A DNA stretch of 64,000 nucleotides from Misgurnus anguillicaudatus (GCF_027580225.2 NC_073361.2:33621501-33685500), one strand, 5' to 3'; shown: positions 10,473-23,460, counted from the stretch's first letter. Program-made: numbers and translations. Notes: a model not told the origin generated them from the letters alone.

Positions 10473-12158
10473 TTAAAGCCCCACTGTGTAGGATCTACTC
10501 CCATCTAGCGGTAAAGCTCTATATGACAACCAACTGATTATTAGTTTCTAGCCCCCCCCATTCGGAACGCGTTTTAACAAGTACGGTGGCCCTGTCATGC
10601 CAAGGTTAACATGGCTTCCAGTAGCTAAAGAAAAAGCAAGTGAAAAAAATGAACAATTTGCATTGTCCTTTGCCTGTGATCCGTCAAAGCACACAGATTT
10701 ATGTTAAACATGTAAAAAGTCTGATTGTCATGATATGTCCGCTTAAAATCACATAAGTTACAAAAAGCAATCATAAACGTAGCTTAAACACTCCTCTTTC
10801 ATCCACGCGAGGAAAAATATCACAGGGGCTGTTAAACTTGGTATTAAGATGTGTTTTCATCGATCAGATCACAAGTGGACGAGAGAGAGACATTACGTTT
10901 ACACTTGGTGTTTAAATCCGTCTCTTTTTGTCCATTTTCGACCGCTTCTCTTCAGATTACTGAGGAGATGGTCTGTGGACCAGTTCCTCTCCTGTCATTT
11001 ACTCATGAGCTAGAGTAATGAAGGGTTTAAATGGACGCGAACTAATATGTCAGAGTCCAATGCTTATGTTTTAAGTAAACGTTACATGTCCGTGTATATG
11101 TAAGAGCTTTCTCTGATATTGGTGAAATAAGATCGCTCAACTTTCACACGCTTGTAAAATGAAACGAAAGACGCGCAGATCAGACGCTTTTATCAATGAA
11201 AGGCTAAAAATAGCGCTGTACACCGTGTGTTTGTGTTAGAGGTCAGAAAAGATGAAAAACATTTATCTCAGTACCTCAGATTACATAAATGGGCGGAGAG
11301 ACGGCGTGTGGCTGTTCCAAGACATTAAACCACATGCATGTTTACACTAACAAGTGTTACGCATACCCATGCTATAGTTAGCCAAGGAACTATAAAACTT
11401 CAAGTTTACAACATAAACTGTATAGATGTAAACGAATATGCTGAATTACCTGTGGTGAAGATAGAAAGTAACTTGAGTCCAATGAGCCTCATCTTGGAAA
11501 ACTAACTCCAATATTGACTTTGGTCTTGATGTTTTTCCTGTCGCGTTGTCGTTTAAAATACCTGTTTCGCTTCCTTGGCGACTTGTTTTAATGTCCTCGA
11601 GAATAGTTCTTCAACAGGCTTTAAAATCATTAGATAGCAGGTTTATCACGGCGTGCGGCCGAAGGATTCAGTCTAACGCAGGTCGCATATCCGGGCTGCA
11701 TACGTCATCAAGCCTGGTTTATTTAAATTAACTGAGCATTACATTCGCAAGTCATAAGCATATTACATCAATTTACAATTAACTAAGAATAAATGTCAGC
11801 TTTATAATTGTTAATATTCTGAAATAAGACTGTCTTGATGACGTATACCGCCTACACATGCAACCTCCGTAGGCTTCAGCTCGCGGCCAGCTTGAGTGTA
11901 CTCTGAAAGCGCGAAAGGCGGAGCTTGAATTTCAGGAATGTCCCTCGTCGGCGAATGTATTTCAAAGATGGAGGCACAACATGGATTCAGCCAGAGACCG
12001 CTACGGCGGTATGTATTTTAAATAGCAGATTCTACACTTACGAGAATACTTTGATTAGTGGGTTGGAAGTAATTACACATGAATGAGCACATACTTTTGA
12101 AAGAAAACATGGGTTTTTGCTAAGAATTAACTAAAAAAAGTACACACTGGAGCTTTAA
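10473..12158. mobile_element. TTAA-bounded non-autonomous element (piggyBac-like)
   Basis: The ends TTAAAGCCCCACTGTGTAGG and, on the complement, TTAAAGCTCCAGTGTGTACT are inverted repeats, each starting at TTAA. TTAA target duplication is characteristic of piggyBac-type transposons. It is 1,686 nt with no coherent transposase frame and sits inside the hAT-like element. Confidence 0.68.
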
Positions 12159-12309
12159 AATTCCTAGAACTTTTCAACCCTAGTTAGCAGTGTGTAAGGA
12201 AAGATGAAATGTACTTTATTTAAAGATTTAAAGGTTTATGAGCTGTTGTTGAATAAAATGGGTGACAACTGGAATTTAGCAACAGTCTGAGAAACAATTG
12301 AGATATTAG

Positions 12310-13168
12310 CCTCTTTCACACAGTAATTCCGGTATTTACCAGAATGAATTTACCATACAAAAATGTGCTGTTCACACACGCAGTGACGGTCCTTTTACCA
12401 GTAAGACATCCTTCACACATCAGTATCAAAATACCGGTAAATTCGGTGAGAAAGCGGAAGTTACCTGTGGCGCGCGGCGAGCTCAGTGTTGTATTTGTAA
12501 ACAATCACGTCCTTCATATCGACGGTCTGCATTTTGTTGTTTTCACGTCTGTGGTAAACGCTGACGGTCGCAAAGTTGCTCGTGACCAAACAACATTGCA
12601 TGTTGTAAACGACGTAAAACCAAAACTTAACAATCTTAAACAACAGTTTGCACTTTAGGCTTCACAGAGGGTGGGCTAACGACGTCGGTAATTCGGCAAG
12701 TAGATGGTACGCTGTTTTAAACAACTTTGGTGAAGAAATGTGGACGTTCAGGTGTGCTCGACTTTCAAGTTGCGTGCGTGTGGAAACTTTTTAATTTTTT
12801 TATTTGTTTTTTATTACATTTTATTTCAGAAATTCAAACATTTTACAAGGAGTTATAAATAAGTATACAACTCGGAACAATCGAAAACCAAATAAACATA
12901 AATTATAAAACGTGTGTGGGGAAACGTCCGTAAAAAGTGCAGGGGTAAATGCGTCATCTGTATTAAAACGTTATGATTGGCCCGGTTTTAAATGCTGGTA
13001 ATCGATATTTTTTTGTTAACACATAGCGTAAGTTACTGGTAATCTTACAACCTCTCTTACTGGTAAATTGGCAGCACTGATTTACCAGAAAGGTTCTGTT
13101 CACACATGACCTGTTAACTGCAATTTACCAGTAAATTACTATTAAAGACTGCATGTGTGAAAGGGACT
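12310..13168. mobile_element. Terminal-inverted-repeat element with CTTTCACACA ends
   Basis: The left end CCTCTTTCACACAGTAATTC and the right end, GCATGTGTGAAAGGGAC, are inverted complements, and sub-terminal motifs TTTACCAG/CTGGTAAA recur through both arms. No transposase is visible. Confidence 0.65.
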
Positions 13169-14269
13169 ATTGAGTTATTTTCTTATATTAGGTTCACTCC
13201 ATAAACCCAAAAGAGATTAAAGAGCCAAGTGATGAGACAACACAGATATCAGATCATATCAGTATTTCTCAGCGCTGACCATTTGCGGCGTTTGGTTACG
13301 TATGCCACTTCCTTCACACACATCAGACTGTCTCGTAGTAGAAATGATGATGTCATTTCAAAGTCAAAACGTGTCTCGTCACTTGATTGGCCGCAGTATG
13401 AACTCTTACCATCATCAGTTTTTCTGATTGGCCTGCAGGCATTAAAAACACCCTCTCACACGACCTCAGTACCCTGTTTGAGACACCTCATGACTTCACC
13501 ATCACAGCGGCTTTCAGTCGATCGGAGATAATCACCTGCGTGCGAGTTAATTGCTTGATGAAAATGTTAATGTGCGTAAGGTGCCTCTGTTTGAAAGCTG
13601 AACGCTGACGGAGAGGAGATGTCTCTCGGTCACATTGAGTCTGTGATCCTGCATGTTGCTTACTTAAGCAGCTGGGAAGAAGTTCAAGCGCAGTAAGCGT
13701 CAGTAATGTTTGCGCTGGGCGGCTCTGCGCCGCGGGCGTCTCAACACATGCTTCACGATGCATCAGTATTAATCTGTTATGCTCACTAGTGATATGAAAA
13801 TGACTCACTTATAACTGGAAAAGGGTTTGAAAAAGATCATGACCATGTCCGAATCATAATTTATTGTAAATTCAAAATTAATATGAATTGTTATGTGAAA
13901 AAATTATATATTGTTTAATTTCAAATTACAGTAGAATAAATTATTGAAAAATAATTACACAAACAAATAAAACATCTCATTATGACAATAATAAATGCAT
14001 ATAGTCTAATAGTCTTAAACAAACAGATTTGTGTTCTTTTTGGAAAATATAAGTAGCACTTAAGGTTATATTAGTTTACTTGTTAATGCATTAGATAACA
14101 TGTAACTAACAAATGAGCAATATCGTTTTCAATATTTATTAATCTTTGTTAATGTTAGTTCTTTGTGCATTAACTAATGTTAACAGATACAGCTTATGAT
14201 TTAAAAAATGTATTATTAAATGCTGTAATGATGCAGAAGAATTGCTCATTGTATATATATATATATATA

Positions 14270-14629
<360 letters not shown>

Positions 14630-15590
14630 ATAAGCTTTTGTTGTAAAATGAGACCTGAAGATGTTTTCATGATTCAGGCTTGAGAAGGATGAAGATGTTT
14701 GTCCAGATCTCCTTTCATTAGCGAGATTAAAGAGTTGATTAGAGATGTGAGGCAGAAGCAGAGTTGATCTTCAGGTCTGCTCATCTTCACAGGAAGATGT
14801 TTGGTCCTCCTCTTCTCTCTATTTCCCACCTGAGTGTCACGTACCACAGTCACATCCAAACGCTCGCCTCTAGAAACAAGAAACAGAAACGGACAGAAAA
14901 ACGCAAACAGCAGACCTGTTGAAAACCGTATCTAGCGTCCTGGTGTCCATGGTGATGAAGAGCAATGGTTTATGGGTAAAATATAAGTGCAGAGGATTTT
15001 CCGAAACCAGCATTCCCACAAAAAAATGTTCCAGGAGCAAATTCTTTAAAATGATTAAGAAATGTAATTAGTTTTGGTCGTCATCAGTTATTAGTCTTAT
15101 ACCACGGTTACCACAAACATTGCATAAACTGGTGGTTATTTTAAGACATTTGACAGGTCAGGTGTGTGTTATCAAAAAATAATTCATAACCGTAGAACAT
15201 TTTTCAACAGCCCAGCCCTGTGGTATCAGTGAGGGATAATGTACAGACAGCAGGTTGTTATCACAGAAATATATTATTATTAGACATATTTATATTTAAT
15301 TTTGTGTAATATTAAACTGTATGATTTGCAGCATCTGGGTTACCGTATGTTACTATTTTTCAGTGGTAGTTTTCTGAAAAGAATGAACCTTGAAATGTCG
15401 CGACTGGCCAATCAGAATAAGGCATTTAGAGAGCCGTGTAATAAAGTAAAATATAGATTTATTATTTTTTCAGCCATATTTTATACTTGTATGATTACAT
15501 GCACATGTATCTCAATATTTGTCATGAGTAGTGGTGGTGTAAACCTAAGAGCATTATTTTACTTTTTCTACATCTGATGTTTTTCCTCAG

Positions 15591-15764
15591 GTCTTCACTG
15601 GGATTTTCACGGCTGAGATGGTTTTAAAGATCATCGCTTTGGATCCGTATTTCTACTTTCAGCAGGGCTGGAACATCTTTGACAGTCTGATTGTCAGTCT
15701 GAGTCTGATGGAGTTGGGTTTGTCAAACGTCGAGGGTCTGTCCGTCCTCCGCTCCTTCAGACTG
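15591..15764 (+). CDS. scn5a: Sodium channel alpha subunit, domain II S2-S4 exon
   Basis: Fifty-eight codons, phase 0 at both ends, acceptor cctcag and donor gtaatg. Residues 1-16 ([18 protein letters not shown]) form S2 with the conserved acidic Glu. Residues about 27-44 ([18 protein letters not shown]) form S3. LSVLRSFRL opens S4 with its first two gating arginines. The sequence is near the vertebrate Nav consensus, and the [17 protein letters not shown] wording is close to Nav1.5 and brain channels alike. Confidence 0.98.
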
Positions 15765-15866
15765 GTAATGAATTGACTTCAAAGTGTCCAGAAGTTAGTA
15801 TTTGGCCCCATCTTGCACCCGTAAATGATGGTTTTATTGAATGTTGCTCTTCAACTTTTTCTACAG

Positions 15867-16223
15867 CTGAGAGTCTTCAAGCTGGCAAAGTCATGGCCGA
15901 CACTCAACACGCTAATAAAGATCATTGGGAACTCTGTAGGAGCTTTAGGAAACCTCACACTGGTGCTGGCCATCATCGTCTTCATCTTCGCCGTGGTGGG
16001 CATGCAGCTGTTCGGCAAAAACTATGAGTCTTGCGTCTGTAAGATTTCTAAGGACTGTACTCTTCCTCGATGGCACATGAAGGACTTCTTCCATTCGTTC
16101 CTCATCGTGTTTCGGGTCCTGTGCGGCGAGTGGATCGAGACCAAGTGGGATTGCATGGAGGTTGCTGGACTGCCGCTCTGCATCCTTGTCTTCATGCTGG
16201 TCATGGTGATCGGGAACCTCGTG
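15867..16223 (+). CDS. scn5a: Sodium channel alpha subunit, domain II S4-S5-pore-S6 exon
   Basis: 119 codons, phase 0 at both ends, acceptor ctacag and donor gtaagt. [10 protein letters not shown] completes S4 (one Arg and two Lys gating charges), followed by the S4-S5 linker and S5 (about residues 30-49). The extracellular turret carries cysteines at residues 56, 58 and 64 ([11 protein letters not shown]). The pore loop has CGEWIE, with Glu88 as the domain II member of the DEKA selectivity filter and Glu91 as the outer-ring acid. The residue after the next Thr is Lys93 ([10 protein letters not shown]), where vertebrate Nav channels normally have Met. S6 starts near residue 105. Cys56 corresponds to the site that ties brain channels to beta2/beta4 subunits and is absent from mammalian Nav1.5. 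Confidence 0.98.
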
Positions 16224-16785
16224 GTAAGTTGGCTTGCATCATTGTCTAAAGTAAATGCTGAGATGGTTGGTTGATGGTTGTACTCCTGTGAATCATGTTG
16301 TATGATGGCATTGATGTTATTTACAGATCATCAGCAGAAATGAAAGTTTATAGTTACCTGTGTTTTTTGGAGCTCATTAGGTGAGACTGAATTGTGGCTT
16401 GTGTTTGGGTTTATATCTCCTCTGTCACTTTGCTTTAATACGGTTGACCTCCTGACATTTTTGCTTGGCATTTTGGTTGGCCAGTTACCCCAATCTTATT
16501 TCTGCCGTGCCTGAAAAGTTTTGGCTGTTGTGTGTCCGTTACACAATGAAGTGAAACTTTTATAAGAAAATGTGTTGACAAGCCTCTCTGTGTCTGTATA
16601 TGTTCATACTACTGTATTATTTATGGATGTGATAATGATATAGAATAATGGTGTATATATATGATAGCAGGACAGTACATAATGTGCAGTATATGAGTGC
16701 AATATTTACTCCGCTTCTGATATACCTAGAACAATTACACCAGAAATGCATCATTATTCATATTTATATAATAAAAATAACACAT

Positions 16786-17830
16786 GCACTATATTGCCAA
16801 AATGTTTGGGACACCTGCCTTTATATGCACATGAACTTGAATGACATCCCAGTCTTAAAGGCAGGGTATCTGATTTAATCCAGAAACATTTTTAGTTATG
16901 CTGCCTGGTTAAAAGTCTCCTCACATCCTGATAGCAATCACTGTGTTAAGTTGTTTAAATGTATTTGTAGAAATTTATGTCATCTGTGAAAGGCGTAGGA
17001 CCAAAAAATGTTCAACCAATCATAGATCTCGGTCTGAATGGATGTTGCCTTTTTTGTCCCTCATCCGTAAGCATAATTTGAATGCCACCACGCAGCCTGT
17101 TCACGCAGACACCATACGTCATCGGCGCGTTCACGTGCCCTCACCTCCCATCTGTAAACAGAGGGAGAATCGCAAACTTTTCTGCTGAATTGACAACCTG
17201 CACAGGAGCCACAAAACGAAAGACATCTTTTAAAAAACTACCTGGATCAGCAAAGAGCAAAAACCCAAATGAACATCAATAACTTTACTGCTTTACCACG
17301 AGATGCAAACCGCTGCAGGAGGCAAATGGTCTGAAAGGGTCGTTGCACTGTTTATTTTGGTAAGGTTGGTACGCGATATGTTTGTATTGAGATGGATTCA
17401 GATATTCGTCTTTGATTAAACATTGTGTTGCTTATGAAATTTGTGTTCGTTTACAGATTAGTGTAATGATATAGTTACTACATCTGCACAACTGAAAGTG
17501 TGATTTAACTAATTCCGATGTAAACCAGATTGTTGGTTATTTTGGTAATGTTATTCATTTTGTACTGCAAAGTTTTCTCACTGCTGAATGAGACATGAGA
17601 TGTGACCGTCTGATCTGTGCATGTTCATGTGTTTTGAAAGAGGCGTGACTTTGGATGGCGATTTGAAAGGAGGGTGGGATTGTGATTTCATTGCTCGCAT
17701 TTTTCAAAATTAGATACCCTACCTTTAATTTATAGGGTTTAATATGGAGTTGGCCCACACTTTTTAGCTATATCTCTTCTTGGAAGACTTTCTACAAGGT
17801 TTAGGAGTGTGTTTATGGGAATTTTTGAAA
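16786..17830. mobile_element. Older repeat split by an 874-bp TTAA element (16855-17728)
   Basis: The element from 16855 to 17728 begins TTAAAGGCAGGGTATCTGAT and its complement end reads TTAAAGGTAGGGTATCTAAT. The flanks, ACATCCCAGTC on the left and TTTATAGGGTTTAATATGGA on the right, rejoin across one TTAA into a continuous piece of a common fish repeat with TTGGCCCACACTTTTTAGCT. So the insertion event and its TTAA duplication are visible. The TTAA target indicates a piggyBac-type element without its own transposase. Confidence 0.8.
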
Positions 17831-18365
17831 AATGTTTAATTCTAAAATTGACTTGAACGGCCGTGGGACGCTGTAATGTATATCGGATTATCGGAAATGT
17901 GTTTAGAAACTATATCACTGTTATTAAAACAGATATACTGCCAAATATATTGATATCGAATTATATAGGTCCAGCCCTAGAGTAGATGTAGTGATGTGGA
18001 TCAGTGGATGGTTTTTAATCAAATGCTTGATGTTCACTAACAGCCTCTTAAGTGTCTTGAGTCTTGTGCTCAGTGGCTCAATGGTAATCGAGCTTCAGTC
18101 TCAATAACTCAACAGATCCTGCAACGCCCCACTGTGGGATTAAACCTGAAGCTTCTTTTGTAACCATTACAGATCCCTAAAGTCAAACCGTGGGATTTCT
18201 GCAACAAATTCTTTTAAGGATTTCCATGTCTTTTTTGCACTTGGAAACCATATTTTAAGGTTGAATGTATCTGCAGATTATATGTCTGTGCTCATTGTAA
18301 TATTTGATATTACTTAACTGAGATGCAAAGTTATTTGGCTGGAGAACTTCTGTTGGCCACCACCC

Positions 18366-18368
<3 letters not shown>

Positions 18369-18439
<71 letters not shown>
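18369..18439. repeat. (AC)n microsatellite
   Basis: Uninterrupted AC dinucleotides of about 71 nt. The apparent reading frames here are simple-repeat artefacts. Confidence 0.97.
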
Positions 18440-18442
<3 letters not shown>

Positions 18443-19115
18443 CATATCCACGCACGCACACACTGTACATATGCATCTTTTCTGTACACAAACGCAGAGC
18501 TCAGTCTCATTTAAATACACCCATGATAGATTTTCTATTTAAATAGCATTATGTGCAAATTTACGACATCTTATTCACTTCATTCATGTGTCGAGCCCCG
18601 TGGCTCATATAAATTCTTCCACAGTCTCTAAGTAACTACTCAGGATGATCTAAATATAGCCACATTATAACAAAGGTAACTATTATAACCATTTGACCTT
18701 TAACTGCTGTATGCAAATGAGCTTATGGAAGATCAGGTCATAATATTTGAGGGATGCCACACATCTGCAGTGTTTATGAAATGTTGCTCGTAGTATCACA
18801 CAGTCTCTTTATAATAACAACTTCTCCTAATGCAAACACAACACCTGAACATGTGACAATGAGAATAAAACAACAACACTCATACTGATACATCTGTCAC
18901 ACTGTACTGTGTGTGTGTTTATGGTTGTGTTCAAAGCTCTGGTGTGGTACCTTCTTAGACCGCAGTTTTCATATGCTTGCTCTCGATGTGAAAATGTGTT
19001 ATCTGGCAGACAACATTATTGTACTTGATGTTGATGTTTTTCTGCATTTGCCTGTTTTAAAAGGTGTAAATGTCGTAAGTGCAGTACGCGACGCTAATGT
19101 GGGTTCTTGCTCGCA

Positions 19116-19590
19116 CTCTGATTGACATGTGGGTGTGCTTTTCCGGGGGAAATGCCCATAAAAGGAACATGGGGTCACTGATACATAACGGGTACCCATG
19201 TTCGGAAAAAACTTTTAGAAACTTTCTAGGAAAAAGGAGGCATGAGTTTGGCCAAAAAAAAAAAAAAAATCTGTCACACACTCTGCTTTTTTGACACTTT
19301 GCATTTGTTTAGCATGAGAATTACAACTCTTTTGCTACATACACACCAAATGCTGGGCATCGCTTTTCTCGCTCTAGATTACTCGCGGTATTTAATTTTG
19401 TGTCATGCACATTTTTTGCTCGCTGCAAACACACTGCCCATATTGCATTATTCGCATCGCCCCACACGAGGACGCATCTGATCGTGTCTTTGCATTGACT
19501 TTGTATGTACTCGTGCAAATCGTTGAACACGCGTCTGGTGTAAACCCACAGTTAAAACTGCATTAATAAGTCAGAATGCTTGAAATATAC
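19116..19590. repeat. Dispersed repeat interrupted by another element (19332-19551)
   Basis: The sequence CTGATTGACATGTGGGTGTG through CATAAAAGGAACA and TTAGCATGAGAATTACAACT is repeated at 23258-23460. In this copy about 220 nt (19332-19551) with CATACACACCAAATGCTGG and CTGGTGTAAACCCACAG ends, of the 6142/43988 family, are inserted; the 23258 copy reads through without it. Confidence 0.7.
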
Positions 19591-22500
19591 CATTAACCAC
19601 CCCAAATCCCCCCCAAGTATTTATTCAGAAGCAGTATTGCATCAGTTTGGAAATCCTCTTAAAATCCTCATCATTTTTTTATTTAAAAAAAATGACCAGT
19701 ATTACATCAGATCTTTTTTTGACACTCGCTCACCTCTCTTTCATATTTAAAGAGCAGATTTATTCAAGCATTTATATCATTAAAAGTGTCCTCATGATAA
19801 GTGCTTAAAATGGATAACAAGTGTCATCAACCAGAGAATTACTTCCAGAGATGCTATGAGTGTGCAATGGATTCGGCGTTCCCCGGAATCCTGCGGGAAA
19901 TTAGCGTGTAAATACAGCACACAAAAACTCTTTGTGGCCTGGTGTTTTTGTTTGTAGGTCATTGGGTTGAGGTGAGATGTGCTTTCTCTCCTGGTTTTAC
20001 TGATGCACTATTATAAATATTGTCCTTAACATGTCCAAAAAAATGAAACATTGGAATGTTATTATCATGAAATGCACACACTTGAGTTTCTACATTTAAA
20101 AAGTTTATCCATGTCTTTAATGTCTGAGTCATATTTTATTTTCCTTGTTATTTTTGAGGATCTGCTGATTTACAGTAGAGATATGAGAAACATTTCCCGA
20201 TGATAAGCCATCTTAACTGTGAATGTTTATATTGCACGTGGACATTTCCCCTGCTGTCCATGACCCTATCAGAGCAGCCGCAGTCGCTGTACGTGAGATA
20301 TAGCTGCACGTCTGCGCAGATCTCACTGAATACAACGTTACAGTCACGTAGACACAGCACAGACGTGTACGTCACAGAAAGAGACTGTGGTCACATTGGG
20401 CTGATGTCTAAAGGGTCTCAGGTATGTGTGCGTGTGTGTTTGTGTGTTCAGTCATCACTACAGATGGATGTAGACACATTGAGATCCTGCACCTGTGTGT
20501 GGATAATCAGAATTATTTAAAGCGAGATCGGGTAACTGGAGAGGTGAAAGTGATGTGATCAGATCTCTGCTCGCTCTGGGTTGTCATGATAGATATGTCT
20601 AGAAAACTGTCAGAGTAAAATGCATCATGTGATTCATGCATTTGTAAGATCTTGTATTTATTTCAGCTACCTGTAAATCTTAGAGTTTTTGAGCAACAGG
20701 TAAAGAGAAGCGTTACATCTCACCTGTTGTCTGCATCTCGCTTCGCATCCTGCCAACATTTGTGGGCATCGGTGTCCTTGTATGGAGAGATAGTGTCAAT
20801 GGTACGTGCTATCGGTGATTGTCACGTCTAGATTGTGTGTGTAACCAGATCTTCACTTCTGTCCCTCAGCTGTCCAGCTGGTATCTCTGAGATTCTGACT
20901 GTGATTGGCTCTCAGTTTCACTTATGCTTGTTAAGTCAACAGTATAACCTGCCAGTTAACACTTTACTCATAACTAGTAAATAATGCTTGTGGGTTGCTG
21001 TTTTTTGCTTTTATGGATTGTTTCATTAATAAAAGTGTTTTTGATCAAATGTTGTGACTTTAATGCTGAATTTTTAAGATATATATAACTGAACTCCTCT
21101 GTTGATACTTAACAGCATCATTAGTTGTCTTGAGAAAAATATGTAAAATATATTCATAAACATATACCAGTTCCTGGTTTCTTTCAGCAATCTAATAAAA
21201 ACAATCAAATGTATTTTTGTCTTGTTTAGAACAAATAATATTTATTTTATTTTAATATTCATGTGCAGATTTATGAGGAAGAATCTCATTTTGGATGTGA
21301 CATTTCAGAAAGCTGCACTAACTATTGAAATTAATTTGATAAAATGTTTGAAAAGAGACCTCACATTGGTATTTAAGCTGCCAAATATTGACATAAGTGT
21401 TGCCAGATGTACAATAATTATCACATTTGTGTCATAATTTTGACCTCTGTATGATGTATGATCAATAATGAAAAAATCACATAATGTACGATAATTTCCA
21501 CATTTTGTGACACTTTAAATGCTCGTTGCAGTCATAAGGCTTCTATACTCATTGATCTATCTGTGGATCCTACTTCTACCCTCATATTGGTGAGGAGAAC
21601 ACAAATGCATGCATCGCATGTTTTCTGTCTCTTGGTTTTGGCTAGAAGGGACACAGCTACGTCCTAAATCTCACGAGATGTTGAGTTTAGAGTTAGGTTT
21701 GGGGGCAGGATTAGAATGAAAACAGCGACCCTGGCTAGATGGAATACAGTTACAGTCTAAATCCCGTGAAATGTTGAGTTTAGGGTTAGGTTTAGAGGTT
21801 GGATATGGATAAAAACAGCTCTCATTCGGATAGATTGCTCTTTCATAGGTGGTTGCTGTTTCCCTTCTAGCCACAACTCCATCTCTTCTCACGTTATGTC
21901 TTCTCGGGCACTCATGGTTGAGAATGTCTCTCTCTTTCACGGGTAAACGTTCCTGCCACGGCACTTAGATCAGTCGTTTCCAGCCAGTTATTTTGACTCT
22001 CCCACTATGGTACCGTACACCTAGTTATGTATCTACTGGGAAAATCTGAAGGCTATCAAAAGTTGTTAGATAAATCGATGTATTCTGCACATTTGACTTG
22101 CGTATGATAATTTTCTTTCAAATACCATGATTTTGAGCTTTTGGTACATTCGCTGGACATTTCTAATCTGACAACACTGATTGACATCTGTAATGTCCAG
22201 TACGATTAAAGATCCCATAACATACAGAGTTTCTGCCAATCTCATGTTAATCTTGAGTAGTATTTCATCCTTAATGTCTCCGAAGAGTATATTTCGGGTT
22301 GTCAGCGTTATTAAAGACAAAACAGCCTTTCAGTTTTTTCCCTGAAAATTGCAGAACTCTTGGAAGCGTATGGCGGGAGGTAGGAATGCCACGATAAATG
22401 CCAATATACACTAATAATAATACCTGCCAGATAACTATTCTGAATTGCACAGTCGATATTATTCACAGCTATTTCATGTACTACAGCTTTTGATCAGTTA

Positions 22501-22599
22501 TTCCTTATCGATCTGCTGACATCACTGTTAGTTTGAGTCGTTTACAAACATGCATTTGAAAAAGAAACACTCTTCAAACATAATCATTATACATATTCT

Positions 22600-22805
22600 T
22601 TATTATCATGAAAGTACCTGAAAAGGTTTGAAGAACAACAATATAAGCCATTTCCTAAAGCTGCGTGAGTGATGGTTCTTCGTCTGCAGCGCATATTGAG
22701 TTTCTGTATGAGAGCGCCCTCTGGCTTTTGGATGTAGCGGCATTTCACCGTAATTCATTGAGAAGCATAACAAGCCTCGTCGGCCGATATATCGGTGCAC
22801 CTATA
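22600..22805. repeat. Fragment of an element ending in TATCGGTGCACCTATA
   Basis: TCGTCGGCCGATATATCGGT followed by GCACCTATAG matches the end of a common fish DNA element whose termini read TGCACCGATATATCGGC. Only this end is clear; the other boundary, possibly near 22380, is uncertain. Confidence 0.45.
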
Positions 22806-23257
22806 GTTGGAGGAAATAAAGAGTTATGAGTACAGCACAGCTATGTGTTAATGTTGTTTACATTATACGCTCATTGCAAACGAAACACTTGAGATTAGAT
22901 TTTGATTTACTTACCGCCTGTGGTCCCACTCAGGGTCTTTTACTGATGGGAGAACTCCATTTCTCAGTTGTAAATGATTGGCAAATCCGGTGTTGAACTG
23001 GGCCTTGTTTGTAAAGCAGTCGTCTCTGAAATGCATGTAACAAACATAAACCCATTCGCAATTATCTTGTTGTCCAGCTGCATCCACGTTGTCTTAGGAC
23101 AGGGTTACTTTGAAAGCTAAGTAAGGTTTTCTTTTCTTAACTTTCAAAAACACGCTTCTTTTGTTGTGCTATTGTTGATTCTCTATATATATTACAAAGT
23201 TGTAGCAATGATGCCTGTGTCTTCTAATCCTAATGATGAGTGTTCTCGATCTCATCA

Positions 23258-23460
23258 CTCTGATTGACATGTGGGTGTGCTTTTCCGGGGGAAGTGCCCA
23301 TAAAAGGAACAAGGGGTCCATGATACATTACAGTTAACCATTTTCAAAAAAAACTTTATAAAAATTTGGCCCCGAAAAACTAGTTTTTTGACACTTTGCC
23401 TTTGTTTAGCATTAGGATTACAACTCTTTAACTGTGTTAAGAAGTCAGAATGCATAAAAT
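23258..23460. repeat. Uninterrupted copy of the 19116 repeat
   Basis: Shares GATTGACATGTGGGTGTGCT, TTTTCCGGGGGAA, CCCATAAAAGGAACA, TTTGACACTTTGC and GTCAGAATGC blocks with 19116-19590 in the same orientation, without the 220-nt insert. Confidence 0.7.

Larger units (their letters stand above)
9347..12190. mobile_element. hAT-like element with 8-bp target duplication, hosting others
   Basis: GTTAGCAG at 9347-9354 and 12183-12190 is an 8-bp direct repeat. The enclosed sequence begins GAGGGTTGCAAAGGGG and ends CTTTTCAACCCTA, which are imperfect inverted complements. An 8-bp duplication is characteristic of hAT transposons. Blocks of the motif TTCCCATATATTCCC occur on both sides of the internal insertions. 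No transposase frame is visible. It contains the reverse element at 9718-10400 and a TTAA element at 10473-12158. Confidence 0.75.

Noticed and set aside
12344..12658. 104-codon open frame
   Set aside because: Lies inside the inverted-repeat element 12310-13168 and has no transposase motif.
18255..18520. Frames of Cys/Val or His/Thr repeats, also at 24243-24696, 38632-38933 and 40928-41312
   Set aside because: All come from (AC)n, (TG)n or (CT)n tracts.
20200..20520. Open frame ending near a donor-like CAG|gtatgt
   Set aside because: No acceptor or homology fits a sodium channel exon; phase between GNLV and VLNLF is already complete without it.
21671..21964. 97-codon antisense frame with an internal repeated segment
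   Set aside because: It translates two tandem-like copies of a GAGATGTTGAGTTTAGAGTT block; no protein family is recognised.
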